This document shows positions 44,926 to 53,731 of a stretch of 64,000 bases of DNA, in pieces. The DNA is from Colwellia sp. C2M11. Its GTDB lineage: Bacteria > Pseudomonadota > Gammaproteobacteria > Enterobacterales > Alteromonadaceae. The DNA is taken from positions 1 through 64,000 of the forward strand of contig NZ_JAHKQD010000011.1 of the NCBI RefSeq assembly GCF_018860915.1, read 5' to 3'. Every line of letters begins with the position of its first letter. Position 1 is the stretch's first letter. The translations under genes were made by a program, and so were the position numbers. The notes beneath the pieces were generated by a model, which saw only the letters and a program-made list of their open reading frames with translations, was not told where the DNA came from and searched no databases.

Positions 44926-46113
44926 ATGGATCCGTATATTAATGAATGGTTAAACCTAATTATCAGGTTTGCTCATCTTATTACTGGTATCGCTTGGATA
45001 GGTGCCTCTTTCTATTTTGTTTGGTTAGACAATCATTTAGAAACACCACCACAAGAAAAAATGGATAAGGGTATTGGCGGTGATTTATGGGCCATTCATG
45101 GCGGTGGTTTCTATGAAGTAGCTAAATATAAGCTTGCCCCACCTAAAATACCAACTACGTTACACTGGTTTAAATGGGAAGCCTATACTACGTGGATTAC
45201 TGGTTTTTTATTATTGTCACTGATGTTTTATGTTGGTGCAGAATCATACTTAATTGACCGACGGGTTGCCGATTTAACACAATTACAAGCGATTGTATTA
45301 GGTCTTGGCTCTATTGTGGTTGGTGTCGGTATTTACGAATTTTTAGTACGTACTAAGTTAAGAAATCATGGCATTGTTTTAGGTTTGATTTTAATTGCCG
45401 TCGCAACGGCTTTATCTTATGGTTTAACGCAGATATTTAGTGCACGTGGTGCCTATATGCATATGGGGGCAATCATAGGCACTATTATGGCAGGTAATGT
45501 ATTTTTCGGTATTATGCCGTCGCAACGAGCTTTAGTTAAAGCGGTTGAAGAAGGACGTGCACCAGATCCTAGCTATGGATTAAATGCCAAAGTTCGCTCA
45601 ACACATAATACTTATACAACACTGCCTATCATTTTTATTATGATATCAAATCATTATCCGATGACTTATAACCATAGTGCTAATTGGCTGGTATTAATCG
45701 CGATTATTTTAATTACTGCCTCAGTGCGACAATATTTCGTATTACGTCATTTTGGTAAGCAAAAGCCCTTAGTGTTGGTTGGCTCTGTGGTCGCAACGAT
45801 TGTTTTAGCTTTTCTAATCGCGCCTAAATCAGTTGAGTTAAACGAAGCACAAAAACAATTAACGGTAAGTGATACACAAGCAATGCAAATTATTGAACAA
45901 CGTTGTAGCGCTTGTCATTCAAATAACAACACTGATGATATGTTTAAAACGGCACAAGCAGGAATTGTGTTTAATGATATTAATTCAATTAAACAATGGG
46001 CACCACGTATAAAAGCTCGGGTTATTGATGCTCAAGATATGCCTTTTATGAATAAAACTAACATGACAAAAGATGAGCGGACTCGTTTAGCTATTTGGTT
46101 AACTCAAAAATAA
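44926..46113 (+). CDS. puuD: Membrane urate hydroxylase PuuD with cytochrome c domain
   Basis: Oxidises urate to 5-hydroxyisourate at the inner membrane, passing electrons to the respiratory chain in place of making peroxide. An N-terminal region with about eight membrane segments carries conserved histidines (HLITGIAWIGASF, WAIHGGGFYEV). A C-terminal periplasmic cytochrome c domain has CSACH at about 327-331, and a probable Met ligand near QDMPFM. I start at ATG 44926 because GAGGA lies just before it; an earlier ATG at 44914 would place that site inside the gene. 395 residues. Confidence 0.95.
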   Translation: MDPYINEWLNLIIRFAHLITGIAWIGASFYFVWLDNHLETPPQEKMDKGIGGDLWAIHGGGFYEVAKYKLAPPKIPTTLHWFKWEAYTTWITGFLLLSLMFYVGAESYLIDRRVADLTQLQAIVLGLGSIVVGVGIYEFLVRTKLRNHGIVLGLILIAVATALSYGLTQIFSARGAYMHMGAIIGTIMAGNVFFGIMPSQRALVKAVEEGRAPDPSYGLNAKVRSTHNTYTTLPIIFIMISNHYPMTYNHSANWLVLIAIILITASVRQYFVLRHFGKQKPLVLVGSVVATIVLAFLIAPKSVELNEAQKQLTVSDTQAMQIIEQRCSACHSNNNTDDMFKTAQAGIVFNDINSIKQWAPRIKARVIDAQDMPFMNKTNMTKDERTRLAIWLTQK

Positions 46114-46190
46114 AGGAAGTTAAGCTAGGCAAGCTTTGAATAGTGAAAAAGTAAAATAATAACTGAAGTTGTTGATCTTGGTTGAAAAAT

Positions 46191-46220
46191 ACCAATATTT
46201 ATTATCTAATAATTATTGGT
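46191..46220. promoter_or_regulatory. 30-bp imperfect palindrome between puuD and tetR
   Basis: ACCAATATTTATTA and TAATAATTATTGGT, 14-bp arms with one mismatch around TC. It lies 77 nt after puuD and 167 bp before the regulator start. It could terminate puuD or be a control site for the regulator; there is no T-run. Confidence 0.4.
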
Positions 46221-46386
46221 TTGAACAGGTTATTTAAAGCTATTTAAATTATATTGTTTTTAACCAGTGATTATTTATAACAACTTATTTATAACCAATT
46301 GTTTATAAATAAAATTTACTAAAGTTGTGTGTTAGGACTCGTTTTTTTAACATTTGTTTACTCGCGATTTTTAAATAGGGATTTTT

Positions 46387-47013
46387 GTGAAAAAAGTGAA
46401 AGAAACAGAAGGGGCTATTCGACAAAAGAATAAAGCTCTTATATTTAAAGCTGCTAAAAAAGAGTTTGTTACTCATGGCTTTAAAGGTGCATCGATCAAG
46501 CGTATTGCAGAGCGGGCTGGGATTGCTCGTGCTAATATTCATTACTACTTTAAAGATAAAACCGATTTGTATCAGCAAATTTTAAGTAATATTATCGAAG
46601 TTTGGAACAGAGATTATGATACGTTAAATGCGAGTAGTGAGCCAAAAGCCGCGCTTAGTGCATACATTAGATCTAAGGTAATGCATTCTAAAAATGATCC
46701 CGATGCCTCTCGAATATTTGCTAGTGAATTAATTCATGGCGCACCTGTTCTGCATGATTACCTAAATAATGATTTTAAAGTATGGTTGCAAAGTAAAGTT
46801 GTCGTTATTGAGGCTTGGATAAAAGAAGGTTTGATTGATGATGTTAATCCACATCATTTGCTATTCTTAATTTGGAGTTCTACGCAACATTATGCTGACT
46901 TTAATGTGCAAGTTGTTGCAGCACTCGATAAGAGGGCTATGGATGACGACGATTTTGAAGCGATTGTTGCTACATTAACGCATGTTATTCTTAAAGGTTG
47001 TGGCATCAGCTAA
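46387..47013 (+). CDS. RutR-like TetR family regulator
   Basis: A 208-residue TetR repressor: helix-turn-helix about 18-62 (SIKRIAERAGIARANIHYYF) and a C-terminal ligand domain of the YcdC/RutR type, with LIWSSTQHYADFNVQVV closely matching the corresponding stretch of E. coli RutR. RutR binds uracil or thymine and controls pyrimidine use; here the gene lies inside a purine island, so the ligand may be a purine or pathway product. The start is GTG at 46387 after AGGGA. Three RutR-like boxes in the island are its likely targets. Confidence 0.87.
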   Translation: MKKVKETEGAIRQKNKALIFKAAKKEFVTHGFKGASIKRIAERAGIARANIHYYFKDKTDLYQQILSNIIEVWNRDYDTLNASSEPKAALSAYIRSKVMHSKNDPDASRIFASELIHGAPVLHDYLNNDFKVWLQSKVVVIEAWIKEGLIDDVNPHHLLFLIWSSTQHYADFNVQVVAALDKRAMDDDDFEAIVATLTHVILKGCGIS

Positions 47014-47065
47014 TGTTGTTGTTTTTAAGCTGCCTAACTTCTAACTTTTCCTGTCCTTTTTTGAT

Positions 47066-47096
47066 GAAACTCAGCGATATTTAATCACTGAGTTTC
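47066..47096. terminator. Hairpin between convergent regulator and NCS2 permease genes
   Basis: GAAACTCAG / CTGAGTTTC, 9-bp arms with extra inner pairing after one mismatch. No clear T-run on either strand, so termination strength is uncertain. The rest of 47014-47282 shows nothing recognisable. Confidence 0.5.
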
Positions 47097-47282
47097 CATT
47101 GAACAGTCGTTTTATACCAATCTCACTAACTATGTGATCATTTCTACTTGCTAAAATCACCAACTACATCGTTATTTATTTAATAATTAGCACAACTAGT
47201 TATTGAAATAAACGCCTTGTATTTGGCAATTTTTTCTACGTATAAATTTGTTCACTTAATTAATGAAACTGGTATTAGCTCA

Positions 47283-48584
47283 CTATTCAGTATCCGTAAT
47301 AATATCGGCATTTGGTAGTACTACATTCAACAATAAGGCAATAATTGAACCAGTCGTTATCCCTGAAGCTAAAATAACTTTGAGAAATTCAGGTAAGTGA
47401 CTTAATAATTCAGGACGAACAGTGACTGCCATACCGGTAGCAATGCTGACAGCGATAATCATGCCATTTCGTTTCGTATGTTGAGTGGTAGATAAAATAT
47501 TCACCCCTGCAGTAATAATCATGGCAAACATAACTAAGCCTGCACCACCTAATACAGGTAGAGGTATAGAGACAATCATAGCCCCTAAAACTGGGAATAA
47601 ACCTGCCAGAACTAACATTGCACCTGTAATAGCAACCACATATCTACTGGCAACGCCTGTCATCCCAACAATACCAACATTTTGTGAAAAGGAAGAAAAA
47701 GGCGTCGTTGAAAATACCGATGCTAGCGCTGAACCTAATCCATCACATAAAATACCACTTGATAGTTTTTTTCCGGTTAATTTAGTTTTTGTTACGTTAG
47801 ACAGTGCAAGAAAATCTCCGGTAGATTCCACTATTGTTACTAGGTAAGCGATAGACATTCCAATAATACCGCTAATTGGAAAGCTTAAACCAAAATGGAA
47901 AGGACTGGGTAAGGCAAATAATGGCGAACTTTCTACTGGCTTAAAGTCGATTACCCCTAAGGCTAAACAAACAAGGTAACCGACAAGCATGCCAATAACG
48001 ACAGCAGCGGCAGATAAAATACCTTTACCAAAGATAGATAATGTAACCACGGTTGCTAAAACTAGCAAACCTATGGCTAAATTAGACAGCGAAGCATAGT
48101 CATCTTGGCCTACTTGACCACCAGCAAACCAATCAATTGCTACGGGTACTAATGATAGACCTATTAAAGTCACCACTGTGCCAGTAACAATAGGCGGGAA
48201 AAATTTTCTAATTATTGGCATAAAAAAACTGCCAATGATCATTACAAGTGACGCAACCAAAGCCGAGCCTAAAATGCCTTCCACACCATATTCAAAACCA
48301 ATCGCGATAGAGACACCAACAAAGGTAAAACTCGTGCCCATAACACAAGGTAATCGAATACCAACAGGACCAAGCCCTTTACATTGAATAATAGTTACCA
48401 CGCCCGAAATTAGCATTGCTGCGTTAACTAGGACAACAATATCCGCTACAGGAAGCTTTAACACTCCGCCAATGACTAGTGGGACTGTAATAATTGCACT
48501 TAGTGCAGCAAGTAAATGCTGTGCTGCGAGTAATATGGATGTCCCTAGTGGCGGTTTATCTTCAACGTTATATAAAATGTCCAT
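47283..48584 (-). CDS. NCS2 family urate/xanthine permease
   Basis: A 433-residue inner-membrane nucleobase:cation symporter. LLAAQHLLAALSA near residue 18-30 and the NAT signature QNVGIVGMTGVASR (near 300) place it in the urate/xanthine (UacT/XanQ/PucK-like) branch of NCS2, with 12-14 membrane segments. It follows the exported nucleosidase gene by 52 bp and is probably cotranscribed with it, so it may import bases released in the periplasm. The exact substrate (urate, xanthine or both) is not decided by sequence alone. Confidence 0.9.
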   Translation of the reverse strand: MDILYNVEDKPPLGTSILLAAQHLLAALSAIITVPLVIGGVLKLPVADIVVLVNAAMLISGVVTIIQCKGLGPVGIRLPCVMGTSFTFVGVSIAIGFEYGVEGILGSALVASLVMIIGSFFMPIIRKFFPPIVTGTVVTLIGLSLVPVAIDWFAGGQVGQDDYASLSNLAIGLLVLATVVTLSIFGKGILSAAAVVIGMLVGYLVCLALGVIDFKPVESSPLFALPSPFHFGLSFPISGIIGMSIAYLVTIVESTGDFLALSNVTKTKLTGKKLSSGILCDGLGSALASVFSTTPFSSFSQNVGIVGMTGVASRYVVAITGAMLVLAGLFPVLGAMIVSIPLPVLGGAGLVMFAMIITAGVNILSTTQHTKRNGMIIAVSIATGMAVTVRPELLSHLPEFLKVILASGITTGSIIALLLNVVLPNADIITDTE

Positions 48585-48636
48585 AATGCCTACTTGAATT
48601 GTTATAAAATGAATGTTTTTTTATAGGATTTCCGTT

Positions 48637-49512
48637 TTATAGTGTTGCTATATAATGCTTTACTGTATTTAGAACGAATTGCTGACAATCTTGCGCGGTT
48701 GAAGGATCATACTTTCCGCCATTAGTTAGATTATTTGATAACACACGAATACTTAGCATTGGAATGTTATATTCACTGGCAATCATTGCAGCGGCAGCGC
48801 CTTCCATTTCTTCCGCGCTGGTACCGAAATTTTTATGGAACCAGAGAATTCTATCAATTTCATTATTCCAAAAGTTAGCTGAGCCGATTGTACCTTCGAC
48901 AACCTTGCCTCTTTTATATAAGCCTTTGACGGCGATAGCTGAATTTAATAGTGTTGGGCTACCCGCATAAAAACGTATTTTCTCAGCATCTTGGGCACCA
49001 GAGTCCTCTCCAGCACTACCTTTTGATGCCATAATATCCATGGGTATCCACGAAAATGGATCTGAGCCTTGGCCGTTTTTTTTATATGATGTTTTAAAGT
49101 TACCAATATTTACGGTTCTTTTACCTAACACTATATCTCCAACCATTAGCGCAGGATCATGTCCGCCTGATGTTCCTTGGTTAATGATGGCTAAAGGTCG
49201 GTATCTCTCTATGGCAATAGCTGTTGCTGCGGCAGTATTTTCTAGCCCTTTGCCTGTTTCTGCGACGATAACAGGGTAGTTATCTAATGTGCCAATATAA
49301 AAAGTAAAATAACCTGAGTATTCTATTCGAACATTTGACAGTCTTTTAGCTAGATACTCGGCTTCAATTGGCATTGGTGCTTCAATTAAAATTGGTTGTG
49401 GTGCTAACACTGCACTTTCTGTAATCGTACTTTTCATTGTTGTTGCGTTAGCATTCAGTTGAATGAATAGCGCTGTAAACAGTAATATGAATTGGGTAAG
49501 TAGTTTATTCAT
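48637..49512 (-). CDS. Exported purine nucleosidase/phosphorylase-fold protein (PNP_UDP)
   Basis: The MTA/SAH nucleosidase fold with an N-terminal signal peptide (about 1-24, LLFTALFIQLNANATT), so it should be periplasmic. Family marks are VAETGKGLENTAAATAIAIE, INQGTSGGHDPALMVGDIVLG, and the substrate-binding EEMEGAAAAMIASEYNIPML near 236-255. Cytoplasmic Pfs enzymes have no signal and are about 230 residues; this one has 291. It most likely frees purine bases from nucleosides for the adjacent NCS2 permease. Substrate is inferred from context. Confidence 0.85.
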   Translation of the reverse strand: MNKLLTQFILLFTALFIQLNANATTMKSTITESAVLAPQPILIEAPMPIEAEYLAKRLSNVRIEYSGYFTFYIGTLDNYPVIVAETGKGLENTAAATAIAIERYRPLAIINQGTSGGHDPALMVGDIVLGKRTVNIGNFKTSYKKNGQGSDPFSWIPMDIMASKGSAGEDSGAQDAEKIRFYAGSPTLLNSAIAVKGLYKRGKVVEGTIGSANFWNNEIDRILWFHKNFGTSAEEMEGAAAAMIASEYNIPMLSIRVLSNNLTNGGKYDPSTAQDCQQFVLNTVKHYIATL

Positions 49513-49676
49513 AGGGCAGTCCTTAATGGGGCGGTAGCATAATGCTTAAAAATAAATAAAGATGAACTATTTAAACTTTTAATTTATATCAAAGCACATT
49601 GCGCGACATGGTTTACGCTAATTTATGTCCAACTGATATTGTTGTACCGTTGAATAGTTGCATTGACGAATAATAT

Positions 49677-49714
49677 AAAGACAGCAATAGTTAGACTTAT
49701 TCATTGCTGTCTTT
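49677..49714. terminator. Terminator after the NUP-family lipoprotein gene
   Basis: AAAGACAGCAAT / ATTGCTGTCTTT, a perfect 12-bp stem with a 14-nt loop. Read on the minus strand it is followed by ATATTATT. It lies between the NUP-family gene (stop 49781) and the exported nucleosidase (start 49512), separating two transcripts. Confidence 0.75.
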
Positions 49715-49780
49715 ATTGTTGCATCAGGCGATAGAGTTTATTAATTACAGAATTTACTCATTAGCCTGAGCTTAGTTAGT

Positions 49781-50902
49781 CTATTTCGTTTGGTAAGGAG
49801 GAGTCTCTTTATATATAGACCAATTAGCGACTATATTGTCAACGACTATACTGCCGACAGAATAAGCAGACTCTAAAGACGATAACATGCCAGCAAAACC
49901 CTCTTCACCACTTTCCATTGCTAAGTTTTCAGCAGCAGTTAAACTGTCTGGCGGCATACTGTAATTACTTGCCGTGCGAAGTACCATAAAGCGGTTTTTA
50001 TCTGCCTTTCCGGCGCTATCTAAATAAGTTAATGCTTGGTAACTACCCGTATCTTCCATACCTGAAGTAACAAAGTTTGCTTGATCGTCACTCCAAAATT
50101 TTGTCCATGAATTAGCCCATTCATTAAGTAATTTACCATGCCAGAATGTAGAAGCAGCCATGTGATCACCTTTTAATACAAAGGGCGGTAATTGAGCTTT
50201 AGGGTAGTTAACATACTTAGCTCTTAATTTTTGCATTGCCGGGTAATCAGTCAGTGGAGTGTTTTTAGTTAGTTGATAGGCCCATTCAGCAAGCTCACCA
50301 TTTATTTTATAGACTTCACCAGCAGGCTGATGTTTAGTGTCTGACACTGTTTCATCTTTATATGGCCCATGTGAAAAAAGAGGAAAGTATCCGGTAGCCC
50401 AGTCTTTAGGTGCTTCGCGAGCGTCTATTTGATGTGCTAAATCACCATCAACTAACCATGTTGCCCATACTGCAGAGCCAATGGAAGCATCATGAGGATC
50501 AACACCTGCAATACCTGCGACTAACCAATAGGCTTGAGTAAGGTCAAAGCGAGGGTCTAAGCCCAAAGCCATAATAGCAGCAGTTGCACGCGCTGTGCCC
50601 ATGCCCGTTACCATACCTAAAACACCTGTTTCTTCATTTAAGTATAAATCGTGGAAACCTTGTGGAAATTCATACTTGGTATTTAAGGCTTGTCCTTCTT
50701 TCCATAGCTGAAATTCACCGGCTTTATCGCCCGAATCTTCACCAATTTCAAACATGTTAACAACAACAACTTTTACTTGAATTGGCTTAGTTTCTTCTAT
50801 GGTTTGCGTGGCAGAATTTTGTGTAGCTGTTTTTACTGCACTGCAGCTAGATAGGGTGAACATTAAACCGAGTAAGGTTATTGGAACTAATAAATACTTC
50901 AT
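49781..50902 (-). CDS. Purine nucleoside permease (NUP) family lipoprotein
   Basis: A 373-residue protein of the NUP family (PF06516), first named from Candida albicans. In this bacterium it has a lipobox LSSC (Cys20), so it is a lipoprotein facing the periplasm or cell surface and not a membrane channel. Core marks are VVVNMFEIGEDSGDKAGEFQ, GFHDLY, TGMGTARATAA and AYWLVAGIAGVDP. The fold is related to nucleoside phosphorylases, so binding or cleaving nucleosides is more likely than transport. It lies just downstream of the TonB receptor gene but past a strong terminator. Confidence 0.87.
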   Translation of the reverse strand: MKYLLVPITLLGLMFTLSSCSAVKTATQNSATQTIEETKPIQVKVVVVNMFEIGEDSGDKAGEFQLWKEGQALNTKYEFPQGFHDLYLNEETGVLGMVTGMGTARATAAIMALGLDPRFDLTQAYWLVAGIAGVDPHDASIGSAVWATWLVDGDLAHQIDAREAPKDWATGYFPLFSHGPYKDETVSDTKHQPAGEVYKINGELAEWAYQLTKNTPLTDYPAMQKLRAKYVNYPKAQLPPFVLKGDHMAASTFWHGKLLNEWANSWTKFWSDDQANFVTSGMEDTGSYQALTYLDSAGKADKNRFMVLRTASNYSMPPDSLTAAENLAMESGEEGFAGMLSSLESAYSVGSIVVDNIVANWSIYKETPPYQTK

Positions 50903-50962
50903 TGGGTCTCTCTATGATAAAGATAAAATAACAGGAATATGTTTACTTTATATAAACTTAAA

Positions 50963-50997
50963 AAAGACTCATATTCATATACTGAGTATGAGTCTTT
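50963..50997 (-). terminator. Strong terminator after the TonB receptor gene
   Basis: AAAGACTCATA / TATGAGTCTTT, an 11-bp stem with a 13-nt loop. On the minus strand it ends in TCTTTTT, a proper U-tract, 27 nt after the receptor stop. Confidence 0.88.
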
Positions 50998-51023
50998 ACG
51001 ACATTTTTGTGAGCTAGCTAATT

Positions 51024-53438
51024 TTAGAACTTGTAGCTGAATTTTGCTTGAACATGTCGTGGAAGTTCAGGTAATACTACTTGTCCACCAAATAGATCTG
51101 GGAAGTTAGAACGGTAGTATTTTTCATCGGTTAAGTTTTTAACGGTAAAACTTGCAGTCCAAGTTTCGGCATCATAAAACACACCAGCATTCATTAATGT
51201 ATATGAAGGTAGTTCTACTGCTTGTGAGAAACCTGAGTAAGTTGAGCTGGCATTAACCACACTAGCATTTGCGGCAAAGCCATTTTGGAAATCATAAGTT
51301 GCGGTCACGCTGTATATATCTTCAGGCATACCCGCTTTACGTCCGCCTTCTTCATCACCAACTAATGTTAAACCAATAACATTACCACCATAGATAAGAG
51401 CCGGATCACTTAAGTTAACTAAATCTTCAGCACCTAAGAAGCCAAACTGACCGCCATCTTGTATGGCTGTTAAGTTATAAACTTTAAGATTTGTATAACC
51501 TGCACTTAACACAAGTTGTTCGTTAAATACCCAGCGTAATTCAAATTCTGTTCCTTCATTACGCGTAGTGGCGTTAGTGGTTATTGACTGAGCATTAAAA
51601 TCAGTACGTTCTTGCTCATAAAATGATAATGCAAAGTATAAGCTGTCATCTAAAAAGCTACCTTTTACACCATATTCAGTTAATTTTGAAACATCAAAAG
51701 CACCACTTTCTAACTGAGCAACACCAATTTCTGCCCCTTGACCTGCAACCAATGTTCCTTGTTCAGCTAAAGTAATATAAGGAACTAAGCCAAAGTCTGA
51801 CTTATATGAAATACTGGTATTCCAAGATACACCATCTTCTGTTTTACTCGCGTCAGTAGTATTAGATGTATCGTATGAATCAGCAGAGCCTAATAATTTA
51901 TAATCCAGTCTGGTTGTTTCAATATCTATAGTGTCGTAACGAAGACCTAATAAGACATTTAAGCCCCAATCCCAACTTAAATTTGACATCGCGGCGATAC
52001 CGTAATCGGTATAACTTCCTACGTCATAATTATCATAATCTTTATCAATTCTTGTCGCGAGTAAACGACGATCTAATGCAGTTGAAGGCATGGTTAGATC
52101 ACGACGGTTAAAATATTCATTGGTAAAATCATCAGCATGTTTGAAATTGGTGTATCGAACTGAAGGTGATATTTGTACTTGTGCGATCAATGAATCGAAT
52201 TCATATTCATTTGAAAATACAAGCTTATTTTCAACAACATAACTATCATGTTTTTGAGCAAAACCGTATGCGTTTTCATTGATATTGTCATAGGCATCAT
52301 AAAATAATTGGTTTTTAATTTCCCAACCATTATCAGTGTAATAAAACATATCTAAATATAGCGTAACAGCGGTATTTTTAAGTTGATCGTCGGCAGCGGT
52401 GAGTACTTGGTTATGTGATAATGTACTTGTACCGGCGTTCTCTAGCATCATCGCTTCAGTTACTTCAGCGTCATTAAATGAGGTTGCAGGTACATAAAAT
52501 AAGCTGTTACCCGCTAAGTTAACTGCGCCATATTCTTGATGTGAAATAGAGCCATCACCATTGGTATCTAAAGGTTTCGATGTACCCGTAGTATAAGAGC
52601 CGTTATCAATAAGGTCTTGTGTTAAACGGTTCCAACCTGCAACTTGATTACCATCGTATTTATGGTACATGCCACCTACTTCAAAACGGAAATTATCGGT
52701 AATGTCGCCATTAAAAGAGGCTTGAAATATAGTTTGATCCGTACCAGAGTTATCATAGAAACTACCTGAGTTTTCAATTTCACCATACAGATAGAAGCCC
52801 ATTTCTTTCCCTGCTATTTTGGCAGGGCCACCAACTTCAGCTGTTATGACACTTTTATCCCAGCTACCTGTTGTGATAGAAAATTCACCTTTATTCTCAT
52901 CTAAGTATTGTCCGCCAGTGGCACGAGAAGACTTAGGGGTAAAGTTTAAATAACCACCAATTTTTGATGGGCCATGAATTGGAGAAGCAGGGCCTCTAAC
53001 AATATCAACACTACTTGATGCACCAATAGGGGTCGGGAAGTTACCCGGGTTATCAAGACGTTTAACTCCTCTGAAGTAGTTTTCACCAGGTGTACCACGA
53101 ACATCTAAAGAGCCAGCGACGCCAAAAAACGATTGTGTAAATGTACCAGGTGAAAATGCAACTAACTCATCAAGATCAGTGATAGCAAAACGTTCCATTT
53201 GCTGATTACTAATTGTTGATACCGAGCGTGGCGTTTCTAGTATTGATTCACCAAAACCAAAAACAGATTCAACTGCTTGGCCAGGTAAGCTTCCTAGGGA
53301 ACCTCTTACTTCTATTTTTTCAATATTCTCATCAACTTTTTTAGTTTCTTCATCTGCTGCGAATACATTCGAAGTTAAGCTAAGACCTAATGCAATTGCA
53401 GAAGCAAGGTAAGTGGTTTTGTAGTTACGTAGTGTCAT
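51024..53438 (-). CDS. TonB-dependent outer-membrane receptor, probably for purine nucleosides
   Basis: An 804-residue TonB-dependent receptor. A signal peptide ends near residue 27 (SNVFAADEE). A short EKIEVRGS stretch that may act as TonB box leads into the plug domain (about 50-175: ETPRSVSTISNQQMERF, VDIVRGPASPIHGPSKIGGY). The rest is a 22-strand-type barrel ending in FSYKF with the terminal Phe. Plug features resemble siderophore-type receptors, but the locus is purely purine-related, so nucleoside or nucleobase uptake is inferred. A RutR-like site lies 106 bp upstream. Confidence 0.9.
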   Translation of the reverse strand: MTLRNYKTTYLASAIALGLSLTSNVFAADEETKKVDENIEKIEVRGSLGSLPGQAVESVFGFGESILETPRSVSTISNQQMERFAITDLDELVAFSPGTFTQSFFGVAGSLDVRGTPGENYFRGVKRLDNPGNFPTPIGASSSVDIVRGPASPIHGPSKIGGYLNFTPKSSRATGGQYLDENKGEFSITTGSWDKSVITAEVGGPAKIAGKEMGFYLYGEIENSGSFYDNSGTDQTIFQASFNGDITDNFRFEVGGMYHKYDGNQVAGWNRLTQDLIDNGSYTTGTSKPLDTNGDGSISHQEYGAVNLAGNSLFYVPATSFNDAEVTEAMMLENAGTSTLSHNQVLTAADDQLKNTAVTLYLDMFYYTDNGWEIKNQLFYDAYDNINENAYGFAQKHDSYVVENKLVFSNEYEFDSLIAQVQISPSVRYTNFKHADDFTNEYFNRRDLTMPSTALDRRLLATRIDKDYDNYDVGSYTDYGIAAMSNLSWDWGLNVLLGLRYDTIDIETTRLDYKLLGSADSYDTSNTTDASKTEDGVSWNTSISYKSDFGLVPYITLAEQGTLVAGQGAEIGVAQLESGAFDVSKLTEYGVKGSFLDDSLYFALSFYEQERTDFNAQSITTNATTRNEGTEFELRWVFNEQLVLSAGYTNLKVYNLTAIQDGGQFGFLGAEDLVNLSDPALIYGGNVIGLTLVGDEEGGRKAGMPEDIYSVTATYDFQNGFAANASVVNASSTYSGFSQAVELPSYTLMNAGVFYDAETWTASFTVKNLTDEKYYRSNFPDLFGGQVVLPELPRHVQAKFSYKF

Positions 53439-53544
53439 GTCAGAGTGTTTCCCTTAAAATTTGTTCAGAACGCTAATTCAATTATTAGCAGTATTTATTT
53501 TTTATTATTATATGAACTAATAAAGCAGAATTAATGCCAAGTAG

Positions 53545-53560
53545 TTGACTTAAGTGTCAG
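53545..53560. promoter_or_regulatory. RutR-like operator upstream of the TonB receptor
   Basis: TTGACTTAAGTGTCAG, followed by TTTTTTATC, very like the xdhA site with its flank (GTGTCAGTTTTTTA in both). It lies upstream of the receptor gene on the minus strand; a TATAAT at 53512-53507 (minus) could be the -10 element. Confidence 0.6.
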
Positions 53561-53668
53561 TTTTTTATCCCGCTTTAATCTATTGTTTTTATTGTGTTTT
53601 ATTTTCTTTGTGAAATTTTTTATGGGTAATGAACAATTGAGGGAAATTTATACAGCACTAGATTGGAG

Positions 53669-53698
53669 CAATTGCACCAACTTATGCTGGTGCAATTG
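53669..53698. terminator. Hairpin after the unknown exported protein gene
   Basis: CAATTGCACCA / TGGTGCAATTG, an 11-bp perfect stem with an 8-nt loop, 34 nt past the stop of the 53732 gene. A T-run is present only on the plus-strand side, so it is a less typical terminator for the minus-strand operon. Confidence 0.55.
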
Positions 53699-53731
53699 TT
53701 TTGATAACCGTTAATTTATAAAAGGGGATTA

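Noticed and set aside
47014-47282. Small RNA gene between the regulator and NCS2 permease
   Set aside because: A hairpin exists but there is no promoter-like sequence or U-tract to support it.
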